Shown piece by piece: positions 25,028-33,616 of a stretch of 64,000 nucleotides of DNA (the stretch's first letter is position 1; the number at the start of each line of letters is the position of its first letter). The stretch spans positions 1,178,001 to 1,242,000 of the forward strand of contig NZ_ATVQ01000001.1 in assembly GCF_000420805.1 (NCBI RefSeq), written 5' to 3'. The DNA comes from Yaniella halotolerans DSM 15476. GTDB lineage: Bacteria; Actinomycetota; Actinomycetes; Actinomycetales; Micrococcaceae. The notes beneath the pieces are model-generated. The model saw nothing but the letters and a program-made list of their open reading frames with translations, searched no databases and was not told the origin of the DNA. The position numbers were made by a program, and so were the translations under genes.

Positions 25028-26188
25028 ATGATTCTGGACAACTACAACCCCATCTGGGAAACCGAAGAGCACACTGACCTTCGCGAAATGGCTCGCGACT
25101 TTATCGCCAGTGAACTGACTCCAAACCAAGAGCGCTTCGCCGAAAACCACGAAGTCGACCGGGAGCTCTGGAACAAAGCCGGCGACAACGGCCTTCTACT
25201 GGTCTCAGTGCCCGAAGAATATGGTGGCGGTGGCGCAGACTTCTCCCACGAAGCCGCCATCCTCTACGAACAGGGCCTAGCCGGAGATGATTCTTGGGGC
25301 TACAGCATTCACTCGACCATCGTCGCTCACTACATCGTGGCCTACGGTACCGAAGAACAGAAACAGCGCTGGCTGCCCAGACTGGCAACCGGTGAACTCG
25401 TCGCCGCCATCGCCATGACCGAACCAACAACCGGCTCGGATCTGCAAGCCATCCGTACGACCGGAACCCCCGACGGCGACGACCTGGTGATCAACGGTTC
25501 CAAGACGTTCATCACCAACGGATCCCAGGCCAACCTCATTGTGATTGTGGCTCGCACTAACGACAATCCTGGTGGCAAAGGCGTCTCACTAGTCGTGGCC
25601 GAAACGGACGGTCTCGAAGGATTTGCCCGTGGCCGTGTACTGGAAAAACTCGGTGCTCACGGTCAAGACACCCGCGAACTGTCCTTCACGGACATGCGTG
25701 TGCCAGCAGCAAACATCATTGGTGGGGAGGCCGGCGACGGTCAAGGCTTCCGCCAACTCATGCAGCAGCTGCCACAGGAGCGTCTAGCGGTGGCCATTAC
25801 CGCGGTTGGTCAAGCCGAAGCAGCGGTTCGTCAGACCATTGAATACACCAAGGAACGCAAACTCTTCGGCCAGACCGTGATGGATTTCCAAAACACCAAG
25901 TTCACTCTGGCCGAGTGCGCAACCGAAGTACTGGCTACCAAAACGTTTGTCGACTACTGCATTGCCGAACACGATAAAGGCAACCTGACCAGTGAACAGG
26001 CATCCGCGGCAAAATACTGGGCGACCGACGTCCAGAACTCTGTGCTCGACCGCTGCCTCCAGCTGTGGGGCGGCTACGGGTTCATGATGGAATACCCGAT
26101 CGCCCGCATGTACGCTGGCGCCCGCGTCCAGCAGATCTATGCTGGCACCAACGAAGTGATGAAGGAACTCATCGCCCGCGGGTTCTAA
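25028..26188 (+). CDS. Acyl-CoA dehydrogenase (long-chain/isovaleryl-type active site)
   Basis: A 386-residue flavin acyl-CoA dehydrogenase: AMTEPTTGSDLQAIRTT, FITNGSQANL, RKLFGQTVMDFQNTKF, and CLQLWGGYGFMMEYPI. At the C-terminal catalytic-base position, where many family members have YEGT, this protein has IYAGTNEVMKELIAR. As in long-chain and isovaleryl-CoA dehydrogenases, the base is probably the Glu in QQLPQERLAVAI instead. It is the last gene of the etfBA-cytochrome operon and is the obvious electron donor to that ETF. Chain-length preference cannot be read from sequence. Confidence 0.93.
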   Translation: MILDNYNPIWETEEHTDLREMARDFIASELTPNQERFAENHEVDRELWNKAGDNGLLLVSVPEEYGGGGADFSHEAAILYEQGLAGDDSWGYSIHSTIVAHYIVAYGTEEQKQRWLPRLATGELVAAIAMTEPTTGSDLQAIRTTGTPDGDDLVINGSKTFITNGSQANLIVIVARTNDNPGGKGVSLVVAETDGLEGFARGRVLEKLGAHGQDTRELSFTDMRVPAANIIGGEAGDGQGFRQLMQQLPQERLAVAITAVGQAEAAVRQTIEYTKERKLFGQTVMDFQNTKFTLAECATEVLATKTFVDYCIAEHDKGNLTSEQASAAKYWATDVQNSVLDRCLQLWGGYGFMMEYPIARMYAGARVQQIYAGTNEVMKELIARGF

Positions 26189-26219
26189 GGCTCAGGTGAA
26201 CTAATTGCTCCTAGTAAAT

Positions 26220-26263
26220 CAACCCCGGTGTCACAGCGGAACGGCGCGATGACACCGGGGTTG
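26220..26263 (+). terminator. Hairpin after the acyl-CoA dehydrogenase operon
   Basis: CAACCCCGGTGTCA pairs perfectly with TGACACCGGGGTTG over a 16-base loop, 31 bases past the stop. There is no real T-tract, so it may be a weak terminator or an mRNA-stabilising stem. Confidence 0.65.
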
Positions 26264-26540
26264 AGATCCATAGTTACCTCGTGGGATATGGATGGTGAGG
26301 AAGTTTTAGCGGGCGTACATCCACAGGGCAGCATTGAGAATGCGCAATGGTTCGGTGTGTCAGATTTGCGATCATCGACATGGAGCGCTTTTAAGCTAGC
26401 CGGGTTCGGTCGGCAGAAGATGTTCCAGGATGTGCAGTCAGACGTAGCGTGATGTGGCCCGCTCAGAAAGCGTCGTGAGGCTCCTTGGCAGATGGCACTA
26501 ATACTAGACTCCACGATTTGGTTGTAGGCTCGAGAGGTCT

Positions 26541-26593
26541 ACCCTTATCTACCGCGGAATCCGCGTGAGTCATGTATAGCTCAATAAACATGC
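26541..26593 (+). repeat. Upstream block shared with the decayed copy at 30581
   Basis: The block runs CTATCTACCGCGGAAT...GTCATGTA...CAATAAACA-like and is similar to 30581-30633 (CTATCTGCCGCAGAAT...GTCATGTA...CAAATAAACA). Both sit 140 bases before a related ATG. Copy 1 includes a CGCGGA-A-TCCGCG palindrome that is disturbed in copy 2. It is likely the promoter region of the lipoprotein gene. Confidence 0.7.
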
Positions 26594-26680
26594 CATAAAC
26601 TGCCTTGCGATCATTGACGATGGAGTCCGCCCCGGTCGAAACTGTGTAGACAACATCCGGCTGAGGAGAGGACCAGCACG

Positions 26681-27415
26681 ATGACACGCACACCAAAACC
26701 CGCACTGGCGGTATTGAGTTTATTTGTTTTAACGGCTTGCGGAGCAGGGGGCGACGAGGCTCCCGAGGTGACCCCAAACCAGGACCAAACTGAGCCGGGA
26801 GACGTCGCTCCCGACGAGGGGGCAGCTGAAGGCGCGGATGCGGAAGAAGAATCCGCCGATGCTCAGGATGGTCCGCAGGACGGCACCCGGAGGATGGACG
26901 ACGCGATGGAAACCATCACCTATCCGATGCAAGGCTATGACGGAGAAATCACGATGGGACTGTTGCCCCCGGAGGTTCAGGGTGACTCGATGCAGGTTTC
27001 CGTCGTGTTTGAGCCGCAATTTGAAAACGAAGATGAAAGCGTGGAGTTCAGGGAGCTTCACGGCGAGATCGGCTCCGTGCTGGCACCCGTGGTGAATGAC
27101 CGTGAGAACATGAAGGCGTATCACGTACCGCGAGTATCGACCAACCCGCACGTTCAAGGTGGCGGCTGGTTTGCTGGACGGTTTGCACCAGAAACGTGGG
27201 CATCAGCAATCGGTGACGTTGAAGTTCGCTCGGGTGAACAGTATGTGCACTGGGCACACTTCCCGGTCCCTGAAGACGACATCGACACCGTAGACGTCGC
27301 TGTGGTTCCAGGCGCTCAAGAATTCCAGAACGTGCAAATCGACTGGGGCGACACGCAACCCGGTTCGGGAGACACCGGTGAAAGCACCGACGACGAGGAT
27401 GATGACGATGCGTGA
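26681..27415 (+). CDS. Acidic lipoprotein upstream of an OmpA-domain gene
   Basis: A 244-residue lipoprotein: signal peptide with lipobox LTAC at about residue 20, then a very acidic Glu/Asp/Ala-rich linker (about 25-75), a beta-rich globular part of about 130 residues, and an acidic tail ending DDEDDDDA. No family recognised. Its end overlaps the start region of the OmpA-domain gene, so the two are translationally linked and probably work together at the cell surface. A truncated, frameshifted relative fused to OmpA remnants lies at 30721. Confidence 0.82.
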   Translation: MTRTPKPALAVLSLFVLTACGAGGDEAPEVTPNQDQTEPGDVAPDEGAAEGADAEEESADAQDGPQDGTRRMDDAMETITYPMQGYDGEITMGLLPPEVQGDSMQVSVVFEPQFENEDESVEFRELHGEIGSVLAPVVNDRENMKAYHVPRVSTNPHVQGGGWFAGRFAPETWASAIGDVEVRSGEQYVHWAHFPVPEDDIDTVDVAVVPGAQEFQNVQIDWGDTQPGSGDTGESTDDEDDDDA

Positions 27416-28010
27416 TGCGCGTTGTGGTATGTCAGTTGGTGTGCTAGCTGCAGGTTGTATCGGTGCGCTGTTGTTGACCGGAGCGCTCCCGGCCGACGCC
27501 GAGCCGGAGTCCCCGTCGCCCGAGGCGACCGAGCAGCCCGACCTTTCAGGTGAGAGCTGGGAGAACGCTGTGGTTGCCTATGACCCCGAAAATGCGATCA
27601 TGCGTTATGATCTCGACCGATTCATTGAACGTCTCGGCGACAGGGAATCGGAAGAAGACAACGTGATCGTCTTGGAAACCGACATCCTGTTCGAGCCCAA
27701 CAGTTGGGAACTGCCGGACAGCGCTTCGGATGAGATCAATGAACTTGTCGCCGACGTTGCTGATGGCGCCACGGTAGAAGTCACCGGGCACACAGACTCC
27801 AGGCCCGTGCCCGATTCCTTTGACTTCGACAACCAGGAGCTGTCCGAGCAGAGGGCCGACGCCGTCGCGGAGGTACTCGAAGCCGAGCGGTCCGATTTCG
27901 CCCTCACCGTTGAGGGCTTGGGCGATTCGGACCCGGCAGAAACCGAGGATGTCGAAGAGCCCGGGACCTTTGCAGCTAACCGTCGAGTTGAAATCCACTA
28001 CGACGGCTGA
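27402..28010 (+). CDS. Exported OmpA-domain protein (peptidoglycan-associating)
   Basis: About 202 residues: signal peptide (AAGCIGALLLTGALPADA), a short linker, and a C-terminal OmpA/MotB domain with ILFEPNSWELPDSASDEINE, VEVTGHTDSRPVPDS, LSEQRADAVAEVLEAE and NRRVEIHYDG. The TGHTD and NRRVE elements contact the diaminopimelate or lysine stem of peptidoglycan in known structures. The start is uncertain: ATG codons at 27399, 27402 and 27408 follow GAGGA; all overlap the 3' end of the lipoprotein gene in a different frame. Confidence 0.85.
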   Translation: MTMRDARCGMSVGVLAAGCIGALLLTGALPADAEPESPSPEATEQPDLSGESWENAVVAYDPENAIMRYDLDRFIERLGDRESEEDNVIVLETDILFEPNSWELPDSASDEINELVADVADGATVEVTGHTDSRPVPDSFDFDNQELSEQRADAVAEVLEAERSDFALTVEGLGDSDPAETEDVEEPGTFAANRRVEIHYDG

Positions 28011-28022
28011 CTGGAAAAGAAG

Positions 28023-28391
28023 TTATGCCTGAATGCTGTCTTGTCTGCGAGCGGTGACCATGGAGCGTATGCCGACGATCACGTAGATGATGAGCAGGAT
28101 GAAGGTCAGGGTGCTGGTGATAACGGCGGCTGGCCGTTCGGCGTCACCGGCAAACAGTTCACCCAGTTGCATGACATTCATCGAGGTCCCGAGTATGCCT
28201 AAGACCGCAACGACTAGCGCAATGATGAGGCCGACTTTGGCGTTCTTGAGGGCAATGAGACCGCAAATCAGCATGATGAGTCCAAGGATGGCTGGAATCA
28301 GCGCCGTCCAACTGGCAAATGCGGTAGCGATATAGGCGATAATCCCCATCACGATGAGGACGGCGCCGGTTCCGATGGTGGTGCGAGGCAT
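28023..28391 (-). CDS. Small four-helix membrane protein
   Basis: A 122-residue protein made of four hydrophobic segments joined by short loops (for instance GAVLIVMGIIAYIATAFAS and LIPAILGLIMLICGLIAL) with a basic C-terminus. I do not recognise a specific family. Start 28391 follows TTAGGA; the frame is open upstream to 28454 but without a ribosome-binding site. It is convergent with the OmpA-domain gene and downstream of dodecin. Confidence 0.7.
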   Translation of the reverse strand: MPRTTIGTGAVLIVMGIIAYIATAFASWTALIPAILGLIMLICGLIALKNAKVGLIIALVVAVLGILGTSMNVMQLGELFAGDAERPAAVITSTLTFILLIIYVIVGIRSMVTARRQDSIQA

Positions 28392-28470
28392 GGTGTTCCT
28401 AACGTAGAAATGGTTACGCGGTGCAACTCTAATCGAGGCTGCACCGCGTACCAATGTGTCCTAGTGGGCG

Positions 28471-28689
28471 TTACTCACCTTTGGTTTCGTGGCGGAAGCC
28501 GATCTTGATGGTGACTTGCCAGTCGACGACGTGTCCCTCATTGAGATTTCCGCGGACCGACTGCACCTCAAACCAATCGAGGTTGTGCAGGGTTTTGGAC
28601 GCCTCTTCGATGGCGTTGGCAATGGCGGTGTCAGTACCGTCGGGTGACGTGCCTACGATTTCGGTGATGTTATAAATATTGTCGACCAT
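28471..28689 (-). CDS. Dodecin family flavin-binding protein
   Basis: A 72-residue dodecin: NIYNITEIVGTSPDGTDTAI, AIEEASKTLHNLDWFEVQ and a C-terminal VVDWQVTIKIGFRHE strand. Dodecins assemble as hollow 12-mers that store or buffer flavins or CoA. The aromatic Trp in NLDWFEV is the usual flavin-stacking residue. AGGAGG lies six bases before the ATG. Confidence 0.93.
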   Translation of the reverse strand: MVDNIYNITEIVGTSPDGTDTAIANAIEEASKTLHNLDWFEVQSVRGNLNEGHVVDWQVTIKIGFRHETKGE

Positions 28690-28863
28690 GATTTCCTCCT
28701 GGTTGTCGGCCCTGGGCCGGTTCCCTTTGAGGGCCTGGTGTTTGCAACGCTACGTGGCCAAGAGGTGGTCGTCTACCCCGGAACAGCGACGCCGCCGCAT
28801 GCACCCGAAGAGGAAGAGGAAGGGTACACGCGACGGCGAAGTCGTGTTTTGGTGTGCTGGTTG

Positions 28864-30366
28864 CTAGGAGGGTGGCGAGTTCTTGCCGACACCGTAGTTG
28901 CGCGAGGAGCCGACGACGTCGCCGGATTTCCATTCGTCCCATCCGGGCCGACCAGCCATGAACGTTTCGATTTGGTCGGCATCTGCTTCGAGCTTCGGAT
29001 CGTGCTTGAGGTAGTGCTTCGTCTCTCGCACAATGAGTCCCGACAGGATTGCCAGACCGATGAGGTTTGGCAGCGCCATCAGACCATTGAAGATATCCGA
29101 GAAGAGCCAGACGACCTCGAGTTCTGCGGTAGCGCCAATGAAGACGACCAATGAGAAGAACACGCGGAACGGCATGACCAGGCTACGTCCGAAGAGGCGT
29201 TCAATGTTGCGCTCGCCGTAGTAGGACCAGGAGAGCATGGTGGAGAACGCGAAGAGCACCAGCCCGATGGTCACCACCCAGTGGCCCCATTGGCCGGGAA
29301 GACCGTGGCTAAACGCTTCGCCGGTCATCAGTGAGGCTTCGATTTGTTCACCGGTCTCGGGGTCGGACTGGCTCCAGGTACCGGTGGTAATGATCACCAG
29401 TCCGGTGAAGCTGACCACAATGATGGTGTCGATGAAGGTCTGTGTCATGGAGACCAGACCCTGGCGGACCGGGTGGCTTGTTTGAGCTGCAGCTGCTGCG
29501 ATAGCGGCGGAGCCGAGGCCGGATTCGTTGGAGAACATACCGCGAGCCACACCGAACTGAATGACGATAATGATGGCAGAGCCAGTAAATCCACCAGCTG
29601 CTGAGGTGCCGGTAAACGCGTCGGTGAAGATCTGGGCGAGCGCGCCTGGCAGAGCGTTCAGGTTTGCCAACAGAATGAAGATCGCGCCGGCGACGTAGAA
29701 GATCACCATAATTGGCACCAGGCCAGCAGTGACTCGACCGATGGATTTAATGCCACCGACCAATACCAGCATGACGCATATGGTGAGTATCAGGCCGGTG
29801 ATCCAAATGGGGACGCTCCAGCTGCTCTCCACGTTCGAGGCGATGGCATTGCCCTGGGTCATGTTGCCGATACCGAAGCACGCGATGACTGCGAAGATAG
29901 CAAACGAGAATGCAAGGATTTTACCGATTGGCCCCTTAATGCCGCGGGAGAGGTAATACTGCGGGCCACCGGATTTCTCGCCGGCGGTATCTGTGCCACG
30001 GAACCGGACGCCGAGATATGCTTCGGCATACTTCGAAGCCATGCCGACGAGACCGGTCACCCACATCCAGAACAGCGCACCGGGTCCACCGATGGCCAAG
30101 GCTGTGGCAACGCCAACGATATTACCGGTGCCGATCGTGGCCGCTAACGCCGTCGTCAACGCCTGGAACTGTGAAATATCGCCTTCGGAGCCGGGATCTT
30201 TTCGCCGAATGATGCCCAGTGTCAGTGCCGGGATCAGTTTCGTGAACTGTAACCCGCCAAGACGAATGGTGAGATATAACCCCACACCGAGCAGGAGGGG
30301 GATGAGGAAGAACGGCCCCCAGACGAAGGAACTAATCTGATCAAGGATGTCGAGAAGTTGAGTCAT
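28864..30366 (-). CDS. Alanine/glycine:cation symporter (AGCS family)
   Basis: A 500-residue transporter with about eleven helices. Family features include FLIPLLLGVGLYLTIRLGGL, TALAATIGTGNIVGVATALA, GGPGALFWMWVTGLVGMASK and FSNESGLGSAAIAAAAA. It imports alanine or glycine with Na+ or H+. AAGGGG lies about six bases before the ATG. A CRP/GlxR-like site (30423-30438) lies about 60 bases upstream. Confidence 0.93.
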   Translation of the reverse strand: MTQLLDILDQISSFVWGPFFLIPLLLGVGLYLTIRLGGLQFTKLIPALTLGIIRRKDPGSEGDISQFQALTTALAATIGTGNIVGVATALAIGGPGALFWMWVTGLVGMASKYAEAYLGVRFRGTDTAGEKSGGPQYYLSRGIKGPIGKILAFSFAIFAVIACFGIGNMTQGNAIASNVESSWSVPIWITGLILTICVMLVLVGGIKSIGRVTAGLVPIMVIFYVAGAIFILLANLNALPGALAQIFTDAFTGTSAAGGFTGSAIIIVIQFGVARGMFSNESGLGSAAIAAAAAQTSHPVRQGLVSMTQTFIDTIIVVSFTGLVIITTGTWSQSDPETGEQIEASLMTGEAFSHGLPGQWGHWVVTIGLVLFAFSTMLSWSYYGERNIERLFGRSLVMPFRVFFSLVVFIGATAELEVVWLFSDIFNGLMALPNLIGLAILSGLIVRETKHYLKHDPKLEADADQIETFMAGRPGWDEWKSGDVVGSSRNYGVGKNSPPS

Positions 30367-30422
30367 TGCTATGGAACCCCTTAAGGCTGGTCCATAAAGG
30401 ACTTCGGTGAGTGATGATATTG

Positions 30423-30438
30423 GGTGATGTGTGTCACG
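30423..30438. promoter_or_regulatory. CRP/GlxR-type site upstream of the AGCS symporter
   Basis: GGTGA-TGTGTG-TCACG keeps the full GTGA-N6-TCAC core; both outermost bases differ from TGTGA-N6-TCACA. It lies 57-72 bases upstream of the AGCS start on the minus strand, a suitable place for activation or repression by a cAMP-responsive regulator. Confidence 0.5.
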
Positions 30439-30580
30439 TTATTTGGATAGCCTACCGGAGGAGTCAAGGATTCAATAGACCTTCGAGACTTCTCGGCCTA
30501 GCGCACTTCCTGCAGATCAGCAGGGGCTTTGCGCGGATTCTGGATATCCTGCGCGCCACGAGTTCAGGACCCAGTAGTCC

Positions 30581-30633
30581 TCATCTATCTGCCGCAGAAT
30601 CCGCATGCGTCATGTACGCGCAAATAAACAATG
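30581..30633 (+). repeat. Second copy of the lipoprotein upstream block
   Basis: Similar to 26541-26593 and at the same 140-base distance from the ATG of the related (here broken) gene, showing that the duplication included the promoter. Confidence 0.7.
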
Positions 30634-30720
30634 TCTCAACGTGTCTCGCGCATTAACCCTACTGTCTGCTCCAAAGGAAAATATATAAAGGACATAAAGC
30701 GACGAAGAGGACTCCACTCA

Positions 30721-31013
30721 TGAAGCGTGCGTCCAACCAACCCTCGCGGTCCTTGGGTTATTTTTGTTGAGAGCCTGTGGCGCAGGTGATGACGCTGATC
30801 CGCCGGTGTTGCCACCTCGGGGCAGACGGAACCCGGTGACGTGGCTCCCGAGGACCAGGCACCTGAAGCTTCGGAGGGTTGACCGATTCATTGAGCAACT
30901 CGGGGATGGCGAATCCGACGAGGACACCCGTCGCCGAAGTGCTGGAAGCTGAACGCTCCGACTTTGACCTCACCGTTGAGGGGCTTGGCGATGCAGGGCC
31001 GGCAGGTGACTGA
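30721..31013 (+). pseudogene. Decayed duplicate of the lipoprotein + OmpA gene pair
   Basis: The first ~150 bases follow the lipoprotein gene at 26681 (TATTTTTGTTGAGAGCCTGT here against TTATTTGTTTTAACGGCTTG there, then matching GTGACGTGGCTCCCGAGG-type sequence) but with frameshifts and an early stop. The sequence then jumps to the OmpA gene: a segment equal to the DRFIERLGDRESEED part, another jump, and a segment matching AEVLEAERSDFALTVEGLGD. Thus a two-gene locus has been shortened by two or more internal deletions into under 300 bases. No peptidoglycan-binding motif survives. Confidence 0.8.
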
Positions 31014-31131
31014 CACTTTGATTGAGCAAGTTTCACTTGCAGTAAAAGTGTTAGCATTCCTTCACGGCGAGCCGCCTCTCCGATATTGTGGTGTAGAGCA
31101 CACTGCTTTCTTCCTCGACGTTAGGACCACC

Positions 31132-32787
31132 ATGTCGCCAGTTGTTCACGGTTACCCATCGACCATGCAAGACGACTATCAGCTCACGATGGGCCGGCTC
31201 ATCCGCCAATCCGTCCGTTCTTTTCCGGACACGGAAATCGTGCACCGTAATTCCAACGGCGAATGGGGACGCACCACCTACCGGGAGAACTTTGAACGAA
31301 TTGAACGCGGGGCAGCAGCACTGGCCAAACTCGGCGTGCGCGTCGGCGACCGTGTTGGAGTGATGGACTGGAACTCCCTGCGGCACTATGAACTGTACTG
31401 GGCGGTGCCGGCCATCGGCGCAGTGTTCACGCAACTGAACCTTCGCCTCGGAGATGAGGATCTGCTCTACGTCATGGAGGACACCAAAGCCTCGGTGGTG
31501 GTGGTCGATGAGACGCTGGTGCCGATGATGGAGGCGATCGCCAAGCGTGCCGAGCACGTGAAACATTGGGTCATCCTGTCCGACGGCAAAATTGACCACA
31601 ATCTCCCCAACGCCGTCTACTACGAAGATCTCATCGCGGAGGCCGAACCATTAGATGAGTGGCCAAATATGTCCGAAGACTCCGCATTTGCTGCCGGCTA
31701 CACCACCGGCACGACGGGACGGCCAAAGGGCGTGTTCTATTCGCACCGCTCGCAGTTTCTGCACGCCTACGCGTTTATCAACGGTCTGAATGTTACGCCG
31801 TTTGATGTAGTCATGCCGATTACGCCGATGTTCCATGTGCTGACCTGGGGTACCATCCAGGCTGCCGTGTTGGCCGGTGCAAAACTCGTGCTGCCCGGGC
31901 AGTTCTCTGCTGACACCCTCGGAGATATTACCGGTGCTTTGACTGATGAAGGCGTGACCGTGACCAACGGTGTACCGGCTATCTTCTCGCCGATGCTCCA
32001 GGTGCTCAAATCTAAGGGAATTGAAGACCTGACTGGACTGCGTCTGTTATGTGGTGGAACCGAACCACCGCTGTCGATGATCACCGAGTACAAGGACGCT
32101 TTTAACGCTGAAGTTGTGCACGCCTATGGTGCTTCGGAAACCTCACCGTTGGTGTCAGTCAACCGCATCACCCCGGCTATGCGCGAGCATCTGACCGAAG
32201 AAGAAATTCGAGCCTATGGCTCCAAGCAGGGACGCATTCCGGTCAATGTCGAAATGAAAATCGTCGATGGCGTTGGCAATGAAGTGCCAGCCGATGGCAA
32301 GACCGAAGGCGAGATGCTGATCAAGGGCCCGTGGATTACCGCAAGCTATCACGGCATGTCCGATGAGGAAATGGCCGATAAGTTCGTGGACGGCTATTGG
32401 CGTTCCGGTGATGTGGCGACCATTGACGAAAACGCCTTCATCAAGATCACTGATCGGCTCAAGGATGTCATCAAATCCGGTGGCGAATGGATTTCATCGA
32501 TCGACATGGAAAATGCGATGGTGGGCCACCCGAAGGTCAACCAGGCCGCAGTTGTTGGGCTTGAGCACCCGAAGTGGGATGAGCGACCCTTTATGTTGTT
32601 GGTGTTGCTCGAAGGTGAAGAGATTACCAAGGAAGAAGTTGATGAACACCTGCTGAAACAGTTTGCCAAGTGGCAGCTGCCCGAACAGTTCATGGTGGTC
32701 GATGAAATTCCCGCGACCTCGGTGGGCAAGATCGATAAGAAGGTTATTCGCAGCCAATACGAGGATCTGTACACCGATCAGGGATAA
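31132..32787 (+). CDS. Fatty-acid--CoA ligase (AMP-forming)
   Basis: A 551-residue ANL-superfamily enzyme. The P-loop-like motif is AGYTTGTTGRPKGVFYSHRS; A5 is VVHAYGASETSPLVS; the hinge and core motifs are GYWRSGDVATIDENAF, ITDRLKDVIKSGGEWIS; and the catalytic Lys is in SVGKIDKKVIR. It activates a fatty (medium- or long-chain) acid to acyl-CoA. Start 31132 has TTAGGA five bases upstream; the frame stays open back into the pseudogene. It stands alone but would feed the acyl-CoA dehydrogenase elsewhere in the window. Confidence 0.9.
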   Translation: MSPVVHGYPSTMQDDYQLTMGRLIRQSVRSFPDTEIVHRNSNGEWGRTTYRENFERIERGAAALAKLGVRVGDRVGVMDWNSLRHYELYWAVPAIGAVFTQLNLRLGDEDLLYVMEDTKASVVVVDETLVPMMEAIAKRAEHVKHWVILSDGKIDHNLPNAVYYEDLIAEAEPLDEWPNMSEDSAFAAGYTTGTTGRPKGVFYSHRSQFLHAYAFINGLNVTPFDVVMPITPMFHVLTWGTIQAAVLAGAKLVLPGQFSADTLGDITGALTDEGVTVTNGVPAIFSPMLQVLKSKGIEDLTGLRLLCGGTEPPLSMITEYKDAFNAEVVHAYGASETSPLVSVNRITPAMREHLTEEEIRAYGSKQGRIPVNVEMKIVDGVGNEVPADGKTEGEMLIKGPWITASYHGMSDEEMADKFVDGYWRSGDVATIDENAFIKITDRLKDVIKSGGEWISSIDMENAMVGHPKVNQAAVVGLEHPKWDERPFMLLVLLEGEEITKEEVDEHLLKQFAKWQLPEQFMVVDEIPATSVGKIDKKVIRSQYEDLYTDQG

Positions 32788-32815
32788 CAGCAGGTGCCCG
32801 GCTGCTTCCCGGTCC

Positions 32816-33616
32816 CTAGGGTCTATGCGAATCGTGTTTGGGGAGTCCGGAAACCACGAACCGTGCCGGTGCATGTCGAAGCCCAGCGGGCAGGCGGGGA
32901 TACGTGTGGCGGAGCGTGCGCCACAGAAGGTCTTCGCGTTGAGACTCGGCGCCATTCCAGACCAGGTCGAGCTGGACTCGAATCCGGTCGGGTAAGAGTC
33001 CAGCGGTCAAAAACCTGGCAAGTGGCATGGCGGTTCGTAGCCATGCGGGCGCACTTTGGGCGGCAAAAAGATCCGTCATGATCTGTCGTGCGCCATCAGA
33101 GACCTCCAGGGACGACACCTGGTGATCCCAGTACCGTTGGAAGGCGTGACGATCTTGGGGCCACGCATCGTGAGGCATACCTAGGGCAGTACCTAGTACG
33201 GCGTAGCTGCGGTAGATTTGTTCGGCGTCGGCGGGATGCTGTTCGCCCCAGATGCGCCAGCGAATCTGCTCTGCGGTCCAATACAGGGTTGCGGTGACCC
33301 AGCGCTGCGTATCGGGGTCGGCAGCGCTGTATGGTGACCCGTCAACAAATCCTTCAACCGGTATATGGGCCTGTCTGACCCAATTGGTCACGGTGTGTTC
33401 GGCTGTTTGGGCCTCGGGCAGCACAACCGCGAAGATATATTGCAGCGTGCGAGACAGCCGGCCCAGCGGATCTGCCGTGAAGTTGGAGTGCTGCTGCACC
33501 CCGGCTGCGACCGATCGGTGGGCCACCTGCAGCGCGATAGCAGCCCCGGCACCGGCCAGGACGATACCTTCCCGACCTAACTGGGCGCCGGTACGCGGTG
33601 AACGGACGGGACTCAT
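32816..33616 (-). CDS. MpaB-like/DUF2236 oxygenase family protein
   Basis: A 266-residue protein of the DUF2236 family (MpaB and latex-clearing-protein relatives). Family features are GREGIVLAGAGAAIALQVAH near the N-terminus, the His/Arg-rich IRWRIWGEQHPADAEQIYRS stretch and RHAFQRYWDHQV. Some relatives are haem-dependent oxygenases; activity here is not known. The ATG overlaps the stop of the upstream membrane-protein gene by four bases, so they are translationally coupled. Confidence 0.78.
   Translation of the reverse strand: MSPVRSPRTGAQLGREGIVLAGAGAAIALQVAHRSVAAGVQQHSNFTADPLGRLSRTLQYIFAVVLPEAQTAEHTVTNWVRQAHIPVEGFVDGSPYSAADPDTQRWVTATLYWTAEQIRWRIWGEQHPADAEQIYRSYAVLGTALGMPHDAWPQDRHAFQRYWDHQVSSLEVSDGARQIMTDLFAAQSAPAWLRTAMPLARFLTAGLLPDRIRVQLDLVWNGAESQREDLLWRTLRHTYPRLPAGLRHAPARFVVSGLPKHDSHRP

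Larger units (their letters stand above)
26189..26680. other. Intergenic region with possible gene remnant
   Basis: About 490 bases. It starts with a hairpin (26220-26263). From 26264 to 26452 one plus-strand frame stays open and reads like protein (WDMDGEEVLAGVHPQG, KLAGFGRQKMFQDVQSDVA) but has no convincing start and I do not recognise it; it may be the tail of a lost gene. From 26541 to 26593 there is a block that recurs at 30581-30633, exactly 140 bases upstream of the lipoprotein ATG in both places. Confidence 0.45.
30367..31131. other. Long gene-poor region with regulatory site and pseudogene
   Basis: 765 bases between the AGCS and acyl-CoA ligase starts. It contains a CRP-like site (30423), a block homologous to the lipoprotein promoter region (30581-30633), the fused remnant of the lipoprotein/OmpA pair (30721-31013), and about 115 bases of ligase leader. 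No intact gene is seen. Confidence 0.75.
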
